DNA of 64,000 bases from DT-68 sp965263245. GTDB lineage: Bacteria > Bacillota_I > Bacilli_A > Mycoplasmatales > Metamycoplasmataceae. The position numbers were made by a program, and so were the translations under genes. Location of the stretch: contig CBDHHR010001146.1 of assembly GCA_965263245.1 (NCBI GenBank), forward strand, positions 1-64,000. Direction: 5' to 3'. This document shows positions 50,283 to 61,769 of the stretch, piece after piece (positions within the stretch are counted from its first letter, which is position 1; each line of letters opens with the position of its first letter). A model generated the notes under the pieces. It saw only the letters and a list, made by a program, of their open reading frames with translations. It did no database searches and was not told the DNA's origin.

Positions 50283-52031
50283 TTATAACTTTAATCTTTT
50301 CTTTCTTTTCTTTTGGTAAATAATGATGTTGTGTGTTAATAAAGTTTGAATTACCTGCCAAACTGCTCCAATTATTCAATAAACTTGAATACCAGCCGAG
50401 AAAATGAGGGCCATAAAAACAAACACTAAAAGAATAATGTTTTGGGTTTTGTTATTCTTTTTCATTGCTTCTTTTTGTTGAACATTAATTCGGTGTCCAT
50501 CCCTTTTTTTGTTCAAGAGTCTTGGGAAAAGTTGGGAAAATGCAGCTGAAAATCCTGCAAAAATAATTAAGGGTAAATATTGTCACTCACCACCAAGAAG
50601 GTTTCTATACGAAGTGGCTGAAAAACTTATTCCTAACCAAACTGTTGATTTAAGTTGTGGTAACCCACCAATAATCCGTCATATTGAAAGAAAAATCGGC
50701 ATTGTCATAAATATTGAACCAAGTGAACCAAGCGGAGAAATACCTTCTTTTTTATAAAGTTCAGCAACTTCTTGTCTTTGCCTTGCTTCCATTTGTTTGT
50801 TACCTTTATAATTTAAATATTTAGCGTCAATCGTGGCTTTTTTAGCTTGAAGTTCTTGTTGTTTTGTTTGTTGTAAAACGGATTTGAACGAAACAAGAAA
50901 ACCAAATATTCTTAAAACAAAAACAATAATAATAATTGAAATAAGCGATTCTCAACCATCTAGTAAAGGAAATAAATTTAATATACCAACAGAAATTTGT
51001 GAAATAGGATAAACAAATAATCCGTAAAACGGTCCAACACCTCTTACTCATGCGTGTTTTCAAGTAACCATTGGTCTATAAGATGTTCCGCTATCATGAA
51101 ACTCTTTTGAAAAATGAAGATCAACGTTATTTTCGGTTTTATCATTTGAGACAATTTTAAAATTAAAATACTTTGAAATGTTAGTAACAGCTTTGTTGTG
51201 CAAAATTTCTTTTTCTAAAGAATATTTTCCAGAAGCATCATTAAAATCACCATCGTTTCTGTTGGCCGAAAGAGCTAAATGTTTTGTTTTAGAGTTTGAT
51301 TTTAATTTTGTATCAATTGCTTTTAAAATCGATAATCTGTTTCAAAAAGCAGCATTAGAAGTTGAATTTAACACTTTTTGTGAACCAACTAATTTAAATT
51401 TTCCTTCTTTGCTAGTTAGTTTATAAGGTGGTGCTTTATCATTTTTAAAAACCGAAATATTAACGGTTAAAGCATTTGAAGCACTAGCTTCTGTTTGCTC
51501 TTCAACTAGCGTAGATTTTTTAGAAACTGAAGAAAAAGCTAAATATTTTGAATCTTTATTTTTAGAAACGTTATTAGCAATTTTTTCATTATCGATCGTA
51601 ATTAAATACGCTTCGTTTGAACCTTTAAACGCATCAGACATTTTAATGTTGGAGTTATTTTCTCCAGTACCTTGTGTAATTTGTTTTTGAATTATTTCAA
51701 GATCATCACCTTTTTTAGAAGAAATTCATTCGTTGGATTGATAAACTTGTAAATCGTATAAATCACTAGGGTTTTTAAAAGCGTTAATTTTGTTTAAACG
51801 AGGGGGAATTTTCGATTCAGATTGGTAAAACTCTGTCCCGACAGCAACAGAATTACTACTTCTGATAATAAACACCTGAACACAACCTCACATCGAAAAG
51901 AAAAATAAAGAAAACATTAAAAATATTTTTACAAACTTTCAAATTGTTTTTAAATTTTTAATATTTTTGTTTTTTTCTTCTTGCGGACCTTTAAACCAGT
52001 CGTATTCTTTAGATCTTTTTTTATAATTCAA
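50283..52031 (-). CDS. yidC: Membrane protein insertase YidC
   Basis: 582 aa. The N-terminal membrane segment (IFLMFSLFFFSMWGCVQVF) leads into a large extracytoplasmic domain of about 250 residues. The five-segment insertase core follows (PFYGLFVYPISQISVGILN, LKSTVWLGISFSATSYRNLLGG, MALIFSAGIQVYWIIGAVWQ), with a basic tail KKRKKRLKL. It starts on TTG at 52031, 2 bases before the end of rnpA, with AAAAGGA at proper distance; no ATG fits. The size of the extracytoplasmic part is larger than in Firmicutes homologues. Confidence 0.93.
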
Positions 52032-52033
52032 AG

Positions 52034-52354
52034 TTAAATCCTTTTTAATGTATTTTTAATGATTTTTTCTTTTTCTAAAAAAGTTATTTTTAAAAACGGT
52101 TTTCTTAATATTATTACTAAATCAAAGGGTTTTGAAAAACAATTTATTTTGTCTAGAATGTTTCTAACTTGTCTTTTAATTTTGTTTCTTTTAACAGAAT
52201 TAATAAATTTTTTAGAAATTGAAATACCAACTCTTAACTTATTAAGATTATTTGGTAAATAATAAATAACTAAATAATCGTTAATGATGCTCTTGTTTTT
52301 TGAAATTGTTTCTTGAAATTGATAATTTTTTCTTAATACATTTTCTTTTTTCAT
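52034..52354 (-). CDS. rnpA: Ribonuclease P protein component
   Basis: 106 aa, protein subunit of the tRNA 5'-processing enzyme. Typical beginning LRKNYQFQETISKNKSII and the RNA-binding block SVKRNKIKRQVRNIL (the RNR motif region). It follows rpmH by 2 bases. Confidence 0.95.
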   Translation of the reverse strand: MKKENVLRKNYQFQETISKNKSIINDYLVIYYLPNNLNKLRVGISISKKFINSVKRNKIKRQVRNILDKINCFSKPFDLVIILRKPFLKITFLEKEKIIKNTLKRI

Positions 52355-52356
52355 TT

Positions 52357-52500
52357 TTACTTGTCTGAAACTGTAAGTTGAGCTCTCCCTTTTGCCCTCC
52401 TTTTTTTTAAAATGGTGCGACCAGAAGAAGTTTTCATTCTTTCTCTAAAACCATGAGTTTTTTTATGTTTTCGCTTATTTGGTTGATATGTTCTTTTCAC
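52357..52500 (-). CDS. rpmH: Ribosomal protein bL34
   Basis: 47 aa: MKRTYQPNKRKHKKTHGFRE, then TSSGRTILKKRRAKGRAQL, the universal L34 sequence. It starts at GTG 52500. Too short for common ORF cut-offs. First gene of the minus-strand operon at the origin. Confidence 0.97.
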   Translation of the reverse strand: MKRTYQPNKRKHKKTHGFRERMKTSSGRTILKKRRAKGRAQLTVSDK

Positions 52501-52746
52501 AACAAAACCTCTTTTTTAAATATTATAATATTATTAAGTATAACAAAAAAACTATTTTTAAATATTGACCTTATGCTCAATTAAATTAACTAATTTTTGG
52601 TTTTGTTTTTTGTTTTTTGTGGATAACTAAAAAAATTAACTAAATAATGGTGTTTTTAATGTGGATAAACATGTTAATAAATTATTAATAAGTTAATGTT
52701 ATTAATAAATGTAAAAACTTTTTTTTATATGTATTAAACTTTATTT
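52501..52746. other. Replication origin oriC
   Basis: AT-rich gap between rpmH and dnaA with two perfect DnaA boxes on the minus strand sense (TGTGGATAA at 52618-52626 and 52660-52668) and AT-rich unwinding stretches on both sides (for example TTAATAAATTATTAATAAG after the second). Transcription leaves this point in both directions, as at mollicute origins. Confidence 0.9.
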
Positions 52747-54078
52747 ATGAGAAGCAAAAATATCCAAAGGATAAATTACAAAGTTGTTGAAAATCAATTA
52801 ATTAATTATTTAGAAACAGCGATTGGTGATGAAATGATTTTAAACTCTTTTATAAGGGGAATAAAGATTGTTTCTTACGATGATCAAAAAATTTTGTTTT
52901 ATGTTAATTCAAAAGAAAAAAAACAGTTTATCGAAAAAGAGTGTTTGGAAATTTTTAAAAAGGCCATTAAAGATGTTTTAAGTTCAAATTTGAATATTGA
53001 ATTTACCCTAGAAACAAATGATTTTTTGGTTGAAAAAAAAGATAAAGCTAAATCCTACATAAATAAAAAGTTTACTTTTGATAATTATGTTGTTTCTTCT
53101 TTTAATAATGATGTTGTTAAAATTGCCAAAAAGATCATTAAAGAATTAGGTCGATTTTCTCCTTTTTACATTTATTCTGATTCTGGTCTAGGAAAAACCC
53201 ATTTGTTACACGCAATGGGTAACAAATTATTAAAAAACAAAAAAAACGTTTTATATGTAGAACCAAACAGATTTACAGAAAAAATTAGATTTCTTTCAAA
53301 ACAAAGTGGGGGCATAAGTAATTTTGTGGAAAAATTAAAAAAATACGACATTGTATTATTTGATGATGTTCAACTTATGGGTGATAGAACAACAACGTTA
53401 AAAGTTTTATTTCAATTAATCAATCATTTTGTCGAAAAAGAAAAACAAATTATTATTGCTTCAGACGTTGTTGCTAATAAATTATCGGGTTTTGAATCGA
53501 GATACATAACAAGATTTGAGTCTGGAATATCTGAAAAAATTAAAAACCTTAAAGTTGAAGATGTTTCAAAATTATTGTTAAAAAAACTCAAAGACGAAAA
53601 CCTCGATCCTAACAAATGAGAAAAAGAAGCTATTAATTTTATCGCTAGAAACAACACCTCTTCGATTAGGGTTTTAGAAGGTGCAATAAAAAGAATAAGT
53701 TTTTATATGGAAAACAAAACAAACGTAAAATACACCCACTCAGTCATTTCTAACATATTTAAAAATCTTGAAGTTGACAAATTAGAATTAACACCTTCAA
53801 GAATAATTAGCATGGTTGCCATTTATTACAAAATAAATAAATCAGATATTACCGGAAAATCAAGAAAAAAAGAGTTTGTTTTTCCGCGACATTTAGCTAT
53901 TTATTTGGTAAGACAAATAATGGATTTAAGTCAAACCCAGATAGGTAAAATTTTCGGAAATAGAGATCATTCAACCGTCATCAACGCCATCAAAAACATT
54001 GATAAAAAAATTAAAATAGATAAAGCTTCGAAATTAGTTTTAAAAACCATGGAAAGAAAAATTAAAATGATTAGTTAA
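52747..54078 (+). CDS. dnaA: Chromosomal replication initiator DnaA
   Basis: 443 aa. Domain III ATPase: FYIYSDSGLGKTHLLHAMGN (Walker A, about residues 139-158), IVLFDDVQLMGD (Walker B) and the arginine finger region FESRYITRFESG. Domain IV DNA-binding signature: IGKIFGNRDHSTVINAIKNI. Only small domains I and II at the N-terminus. It binds the two boxes upstream. Confidence 0.97.
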
Positions 54079-54199
54079 CAAATAATCAACACTTAAAAGT
54101 CAATGTTTAAAAACTTATAAAGACTTATTCAACATATTAACAAAAATAATAATATTAAACTAAAAACTAATTAAATATAATTAAGAAAGAGAAATAAAA

Positions 54200-55306
54200 A
54201 TGAAATTAAAAATAATAAAAGAGAAATTTGAAACAGAAATAGAAGAGTTTTTTAAAATAGTAAATCCTAACTCTAACTTTGTACCTTTAAGGGGCGTTAT
54301 GATAGATGCTTACGAAAAAGATAACAAAGTTATATTTATTGCTTCTAACGGTAATTTATCAATCAAACACATAATTAAAGATAGTTCAATAATTGAAGTT
54401 TTTAAATCAGGAAAAATTTTAGTAAACTCTTACATTTTTAGAAACATAATCAAAAAACAATCCCATGAGGTAAATTTACTAGTTCAAGAAAAAACTTTAA
54501 AAATTTATTCAAAAGAAACAAAAGCAAACATTCAACTTTTTAACATTAAAGATTACCCTAACATAAGTTTTGATATAGAAGGTGAAGAGGTTATTGTTGA
54601 TGGTCCAAGCTTAAACAAAGTTATAAAAAACGTTTCTTTTGCCGCTGCAGAAAATGATTCAAGAATTGTTTTAAACGGTGTTAATCTAAAATCCGATAAG
54701 GGGAAAATGATTTTAACAGCTACTGATTCGTTTAGACTCGCAACCGAAACAATAGATATAGAATCAAAAAATGAGTTTGACGTTACAATTATTTCTAAAA
54801 ATTTAAAAGATTTTATACCTAGAGATGTTGCTGGAAAAATTAAAATAAACGTTAACGATTATAAAATCATTACCAGTTACAAAGACACAACAATTGTTTC
54901 AAAAATAATCGATGGTGTTTATCCTGATATGAAATCTTTAATCCCGACACAATTTAAATATTTATTATCGATCGAATCATTAGATTTAAGAGAAATAATT
55001 GATAAAGTAAACGTTTTAACCGATGAAAACAACAGACCAATATTGTTAAGTATTAAAAATAATAGGTTAAAAATTGAAGCAAAAAGAAAAGAAATGGGAA
55101 AAATTGAAGTTGATTATTACAAACATTCATGAAAAGGAGAAGAAAATTTTTCAATTGTAATTAGTTCTCAGTTTTTAAGAGAAGCAATTAGTAAATTCAA
55201 AGGAAAAATTGCTATTGCCTTTAACGATCCGCTTGAACCAGTTGTTATAAAGGGAATTTCCAACGAAAAATTAATCCAATTAGTTTTACCACAAAGAACT
55301 TATTAA
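54200..55306 (+). CDS. dnaN: DNA polymerase III beta sliding clamp
   Basis: 368 aa. Three clamp repeats; recognisable blocks are VNPNSNFVPLRGVMIDAYE, FAAAENDSRIVLNGVNL, LTATDSFRLATETI and the C-terminal end KGISNEKLIQLVLPQRTY. SD AAAGAGA. The 121-bp gap to dnaA has no perfect DnaA box. Confidence 0.96.
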
Positions 55307-55344
55307 AAAATAGGTTTTTATTTTTATTTATGTAAAATTAAAAT

Positions 55345-56676
55345 ATGTTTATAAGAGAAATTTTAAATAAAACAAAAAAAGAAAACGTAAAATTTTACGG
55401 TTGAATTATCACAAATAGAGGCAACAACAAAATAAGGTTTTTGACTGTTGACGATGGTTCTTGTTTTGAAAATATACAAGTTGTAATCAAAAACAAAGAT
55501 GCTTTAGCTTTAGATTCGGCCAGAATCGGTGCTGCAATATCAGTGGAAGGTTTTACTAGGTTAACACCCAAAAATAAACAAAAATTAGAAATTGTTTCCA
55601 AAAAAATAACTTTACTCAAAAATACTGATGAAGATTTTCCACTTCAAAAACAAAAAATGACTAAAGAATATTTAAGAAAAATTCCCCACATGAGACACCA
55701 CACCAATTTGTTTAAAGCCATAATGAGAGTTAGATCAACTTTGTTTATTGAAATACATAAGTTTTTTGAAAAAGAAGGTTTTTTAAACGTTTCAACACCA
55801 ATAATTACTTCCAATGATGGTGAAGGTGCTGGAGAAACGTTTATTGTAAAAGATACTTCTAAAAGCGGAGATTTTTTCGATAAAAAAGCAACGCTTTGTG
55901 TTACAGGACAACTGCAAGCAGAATCTTATGCCAACGGTTTTGGAAACGTTTATGCTTTTGGTCCGACTTTTAGAGCAGAAAATTCAAACACGAAAAAACA
56001 CGCTGCAGAATTTTGAATGCTTGAACCGGAAATGGCTTTTACAGGAATTAAAAAAGGAATTCAAATAGCTGATAAATTGTTAAAAACAATCATCAAAAAA
56101 ACAATCAAAAAACACCCTGAAGAATTTAATTTTTTTAAAGAAAAAATAGATAAAAACCTTGTTTTAAAATTAAATAAATTTTTAAATAAAAAAATTCAAA
56201 TGACTACTTATTCAGACGTTATTGTTGAACTTCAAAAAAATAAAGATAAGTTTGAAGAAAAGAATATTAAATTTGGAATTGATCTTGCTTCTGAGCACGA
56301 AAAATTTATTTCTTCAGAAATTTTTAAAGGACCAGTTGCTGTTATAAATTATCCTAAAGACATTAAAGCTTTTTACATGAAACAAAACGAAGATAAAAAA
56401 ACAGTTGCTGCCTTTGATATATTAGTTCCCGAAATAGGTGAATTGCTAGGTGGTTCCGAAAGAGAGTGCGATTATAAAAAACTTGTTGCAAGATTAAAGG
56501 AAATGAACATTCCTCAGGAAGAAATGCAATGGTATCTTGATTTAAGAAGATGAGGTCAACACCAATCTACAGGTTTTGGTTTGGGTTTTGAAAGACTAGT
56601 TATGTATGTAACCGGTATCGAAAACATTAGAGACTCAATCCCTTACCCAAGAACACCACAAAATCTTAAAATGTAA
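55345..56676 (+). CDS. asnS: Asparaginyl-tRNA synthetase
   Basis: 443 aa, class IIb synthetase. The N-terminal OB fold for anticodon binding (YGWIITNRGNNKIRFLTVDDG) is followed by motif 2 (YAFGPTFRAENSNTKKHAAEF) and motif 3 (GLGFERLVMYVTGIENIRDS). The KHAAEFW wording with RAENSNT is AsnRS rather than AspRS. A single ORF through TGA Trp codons. Confidence 0.95.
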
Positions 56677-56718
56677 TTAAAATAAGTTTTAATAATTTTG
56701 CTTAACAAAAAGGAAAAA

Positions 56719-58728
56719 ATGATTGATTTTAATAAAGAACTCAACAACGAACAAAACGAAGCCATCACTTATACAAGTGGTCCTTTAGCAATAATAGCCG
56801 GAGCAGGTACGGGCAAAACAAAAACAATCATTTACAAAATTGCTTACCTTATTGAAAATAAAAAAATTAATCCAGAAAGAATTCTTGCAGTTACTTTTAC
56901 TAACAAAGCTGCAAACGAGATGAAAGAAAGATTAATTAATTTGGTTGGTGAAAAAGCTTCTAATATGCAAATATCAACTTATCACTCTTTTTGTTCAAAA
57001 ATTTTAAGACAAGAAATTTTGCGAATCGGTTATTCAAGTTTTTTTAATATTTTAGATAACCAAGACCAAAAACAAATACTTTCTGAAATTTACAAAAAAT
57101 ATAACATTTCGCCCCGAACCCTTTCTTATAAATTGATGATTTATTATATTTCAAGAAACAAAATTCTTTTTAATCATCCGCAAAAACTAGTCAAAGAAGC
57201 AAAAAACGATGATGAAAAAACTCTCGCCATTATTTATAAAGAATATTCTGAAAACATCAAGAAAATAAACTCTCTTGATTTTGATGATTTGTTAATAAAA
57301 ACAAAAGAAATTTTTGATAAATTTCCTGAAGTGGCTAAAAATTGATCAAATAAATATGATTGTGTTTTGGTTGATGAATTTCAAGACACCTCTTTTATTC
57401 AATACGAAATTATTAAAAAAGTTTCACAACACAACAAAATAACTATTGTTGGAGATCCCGATCAAACAATTTATACTTGAAGATATGCAGATGTTAACTT
57501 AATAAACAACTTCCAAAACTACTTTAAAAAACCAAAAATTGTAAAACTCATTCAAAATTATAGATCAACAAAATCTATTTTAGAAAAAGCTAATAAATTA
57601 ATTTCTTATAATAAAAACAGAATTGATAAAAATTTAGTTTCAAATAAAAACAAAAAAGGAATTTTTGTTTTTCATAGTGCTGAATCAAATGATTTAGAAG
57701 CAAAATGAATAGCTAAAAAAATAAAAAAACTTGTAGATAAGAACCATAAATTAAAAAATATTGCAATTCTTTATCGTGCAAATTATTTATCAGGACCAGT
57801 TGAACAAGCATTGATTAATCACAAAATTAATTATGTTGTTTTTGGTGGTATCAAATTTTTTCAAAGAAGAGAAATAAAAGACATTGTTTCGTTTATTAAA
57901 ATTTTAAATAATTATGATGAATTTAGTTTTAAAAGAATGATTAATGTTCCAACAAGAAAAATAGGTGAAATCACACTTCAAAAAATTGAAAATTTTGTTA
58001 GTTTAAAAAACAAAACTTTATATCAAGGGGTTAATTTACATTTAGAAGAATTACCAGTTAATCAAGAAATTAAAAAAGAATTATCAAAATTTATAAATTT
58101 AATTAATAAACATAAAAAAGAACTTGATTCTAAACCTATTTATCTTGTTCTAAAAAGCTTTTTAAAAGAAATAAATTATTTTTCGGTTTGAAACCCCATA
58201 ATTGATCAATCACGTTTAGAAAACATTAAAGAACTTATTAACCAAATACAGTTTTGAGAAACAAAAAACAACGACAAAAAAATTAATGATTATGTAAACG
58301 AAATATCACTTTATATAGACAAGGTTGAAAATTCATATTCATACGATTATGTTTCTTTGATGACGGTTCACGCTGCTAAAGGATTAGAATTTGAAAACAT
58401 ATTTATTTGTGGTTTTTCAAACGAAATATTTCCTTCCAGAAGATCGATTGAAGAAGGGGGAGATGAAGCATTTGAAGAAGAAAGAAGATTAGCGTATGTT
58501 GCAATCACAAGAACAAAAACAAACTTATTTATTTCAAATTCAAGTAATTCTTTTTATGATTACAAATTTCAAAAAACTCCTTCTTGCTTTTTAAAAGAAA
58601 TGGGTGTTTTAAACAAAAAAGAGACAAAAAAAGATCATTCATCTAATAGCTTTAAAATTAGCAAAGAAAAATCTATTGAAAAAAAGAATTATTTATACGA
58701 AAAATTTATTAAATGACTTCGAAAATAA
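56719..58728 (+). CDS. pcrA: UvrD/PcrA-type DNA helicase, copy 1
   Basis: 669-aa superfamily 1A helicase. Motif I AIIAGAGTGKTKTIIY, Ia VTFTNKAANEMKERL, Ib ISTYHSFCSKILR, II DEFQDTSF, III VGDPDQTIYTWRYAD, IV IVKLIQNYRS, V LMTVHAAKGLEF, VI RLAYVAITRTK. It is a paralogue of the helicase at 59658 (near-identical stretches). It lacks that protein's C-terminal about 45-residue Tudor-like segment and ends EKFIKWLRK instead. SD AAAAAGGA before ATG 56719; an in-frame start 7 codons upstream is possible. Confidence 0.94.
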
Positions 58729-58899
58729 ATCAGTTTTAACTGTAATGAAAATTAAAAATATTACAAGTTGATTTTTTTGTTTTAACACATTATAAAATCT
58801 TTAAATACAATTAAAATACCCCCTAAAAATAGTTTTTTGATTATATAAAGTGATAAAATATTTATGTAGAGTTTAATGAGTTTATAAAGGAGGATAATT
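58729..58899. other. Gene-free gap with promoter and strong SD
   Basis: Holds a TATAAA-like box (58791-58797) and, near the right end, AAAGGAGG at 58887-58894. No other feature. Confidence 0.4.
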
Positions 58900-58989
58900 T
58901 TGAAAATTTCGATTATTAAGTCCGTTTATAAAATTTATGAAAAATTTAATTCATTTTTTAAAAAAACACGAACTCATGAGAAAACGTAA
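58900..58989 (+). CDS. Possible 29-aa leader peptide
   Basis: TTG at 58900 six bases after a very strong AAAGGAGGA opens MKISIIKSVYKIYEKFNSFF, then a basic end KKTRTHEKT and TAA, six bases before the RDD protein ATG. Amphipathic and basic. It could be a real small protein or a translated leader of the following gene. The SD is the main support. Confidence 0.4.
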   Translation: MKISIIKSVYKIYEKFNSFFKKTRTHEKT

Positions 58990-58995
58990 TAATTA

Positions 58996-59658
58996 ATGAA
59001 TAAAACAGCAGGTTTTTGAATTAGATTTTTTACAAGACTTTTAGACTCTATTGTTGTTTTTGCTTTAAGCGGAATATTTTTGTATTTGATTGTTGATATA
59101 GAAAACAATGTTATTAAAAGTTTTAAACTAGATATTTTGTTTTATTTTTGAATTTTGTTTTTTATATTTTTATTAATAACGATTTTTATCTTAATACCGT
59201 ATTTTTTAAATGGTCAAACCCTTTTTATGAAATTATTTAAAATTAAAATTGAATTTGAATTAAAAAACAAACTTTTTTCTTTAATAATAAGAGAATTGTT
59301 TTTTTCAATAAGTTGAATTTTTATGTCATTATTATTAGCAATTATGATAAACCACACGCTTATATTAAAATTTGCTTCTACTAATTTTTCTAGATTAAAT
59401 TTTACAAATTTTGAAATTTTTAGAATATATGTAATTAGAAGTTTTGGTGGAATAATCACATTAATACAATTTTGTTTTTTAATTTCAATAATTGTTAAAC
59501 AAGATAAAATTGGTTTACACGACATTCAATCTAAAACAAGAGTTGTTTGGATTAATAAATTTTTTGAAAAAATACAAGAAGAAAAACCCATAAGAATCAA
59601 ACCAACAATAATAAAAAATAACCCAGTAATTTGAATTAATAAAAAGGAGAAAAAATAA
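58996..59658 (+). CDS. RDD family membrane protein
   Basis: 220 aa with four to five membrane segments. It begins AGFWIRFFTRLLDSIVVF, where R and D lie in the first membrane helix as in the RDD family. The last conserved part is QDKIGLHDIQSKTRVV (family: ...R.LHD..A.T.VV). The stop overlaps the next helicase ATG. Inserted between two pcrA paralogues. Function (ion or small-molecule transport) unknown. Confidence 0.85.
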
Positions 59659-61769
59659 TGATTGATTTTAACAAAAAACTTAACAAAGAGCAAAATGATG
59701 CTGTTAATTATGTAAGAGGACCTTTAGCGGTGGTAGCCGGTGCCGGTTCTGGTAAAACAAAAATGATTATTCATAAAATCGCTTATCTTATTGAAGTTAG
59801 AAGGATTAACCCCGAAAGAATTCTTGCCGTTGCTTTTACTAACAAAGCCGCAAACGAAATGAAAGAAAGGTTAATCAAATTAATTGGAGAAAAAGCCTTT
59901 AACATGCAAATATCGACTTATCACTCTTTTTGTTCAAAAATTTTAAGAAAAGAAATTTCGCAAATTGGTTATGCTAATTCTTTTAACATTGTAGATAAAC
60001 AAGACCAAAAACACATACTTTCACCAATTTATAAAAAATATGATATTTCTCCCAAAACACTATCTTATAGCTCATCAATTAGCTATATTTCAAAAAACAA
60101 AATTCTTTTTAATTCACCTGAAGAATTAATTAAAAAATCTAAAAATGATAATGAAAAAATTCTTGCTAACATTTATAAAGATTATTCTGAAAGCATCAAA
60201 AAAGTAAATTCTCTTGACTTTGATGATTTATTAATTAAAACAAAGGAACTTTTTGATAAGTTTCCTAAAATAGCTAAAAATTGATCAAATAAATATGATT
60301 ATGTTTTAGTTGATGAATTTCAGGACACATCTTTGCTTCAATATAACATTATCAAAAAAGTTTCACAACACAACAAAATAACCATTGTTGGAGATCCGGA
60401 CCAAACAATTTATACTTGAAGACAGGCAGACGTTGATTTAATAAATAATTTTCAAGATTATTTTAGAAAACCAAAAATTATAAAACTTATTCAAAACTAT
60501 CGATCAGCAAAAACCATTTTAGAAAAAGCTAATAGATTAATTGTTCACAACCAAAACAGAATTCACAAAACTTTAATTCCTAACAATAAAAAAAAGGGAA
60601 ACGTTGATTTTCATCATGCTTCTTCAGATGATTCAGAAGCTAGATGAATCGTTCAACAAATAATTCGTCTTAGAAAAAAAAGATACCAACTAAAAGATAT
60701 TGCGATTCTTTACCGGGCAAACTATTTATCTGCAACAATCGAAAAAGCATTAATTAATTCCGGAATTAATTATGTTGTTTTTGGTGGTATCAAATTTTTC
60801 CAAAGAAAGGAAATAAAAGACATTGTTTCGTTTATTAAAATTTTAAATAATTATGATGAATTCGGATTTAAAAGAATGATTAATGTTCCTTCAAGAAAAA
60901 TTGGTGAAGTCACACTCCAAAAAATTGAAAACTTTGTTAATTCTAAAAACAAAACTTTATATCAAGGAATTATTAGTCATTGAAAAGAACTACCAATTAA
61001 TAATCAAACTAGGAAAGAATTGTTAAAATTTGTAAATTTAATTAACAAATATAAAAAGGCTCTTGAAACAAACCCGATTCACCTTGTTTTAAAGCATTTT
61101 TTAAAAGAAATAAATTATCTTTCAATTTGAAATCTTGCAACCGATCAATCACGGGTAGAAAACGTTCAAGAATTTATTAAAGAAATAAAGTCTTGAGAAA
61201 AGAAAAACAAAAGTAAAAACATTAATGATTATGTAAACGAAATTTCACTTTATACAGACAAATCTGAATATTCATTTGCTTCAGATTATGTTTCTTTAAT
61301 GACCGTTCATGCAGCAAAAGGGTTAGAGTTTCAAAACATATTTATTTGTGGTTTTTCAGACGGTATATTCCCTTCTAAAAGAGCAATGAGTGAAGGTGGT
61401 GATTTAGCACTTGAAGAAGAAAGAAGACTAGCGTATGTAGCAGTAACAAGAACCAAAACGAATTTATTTATTTCTGATTCAATAGGTTTTTCTATTGATA
61501 ATAAGTTTCCTAAAAAACCTTCGCGCTTTTTAAAAGAAATGGATATTGATGTTAAAAAATTTACAAAAAAATACATCTCGGTTGATGATTTCAAAGAAAA
61601 TTATTTAAAAAATAGAGATTTTGTTATTGGCGATAATATTTCGCATACAAGTTTTGGAAACGGAGTAATTGTTAACATTAGAAACGACGTTGTTGATGTG
61701 GTTTTCCAAGAACCATATGGTACAAAAACCCTTTTAAAAAACCATAAATCAATCGAAAGGTTAAAATAA
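59658..61769 (+). CDS. pcrA: UvrD/PcrA-type DNA helicase, copy 2
   Basis: 703 aa. All SF1A motifs as in copy 1 (VVAGAGSGKTKMIIH, VAFTNKAANEMKERL, DEFQDTSL, GDPDQTIYTWRQAD, MTVHAAKGLEFQN, RLAYVAVTRTK). After residue about 655 it has a complete Tudor-like end, VIGDNISHTSFGNGVIVNI and a KSIERLK finish, the part through which PcrA contacts RNA polymerase. So this copy looks like the housekeeping PcrA. It is followed directly by the EAL-like gene (ATG immediately after the stop). Confidence 0.95.

Noticed and set aside
58729..58899. tRNA or other structured RNA gene in the gap before the RDD gene
   Set aside because: No cloverleaf, no G/C-rich stems and no CCA-like end; the same was true for all other gaps examined.
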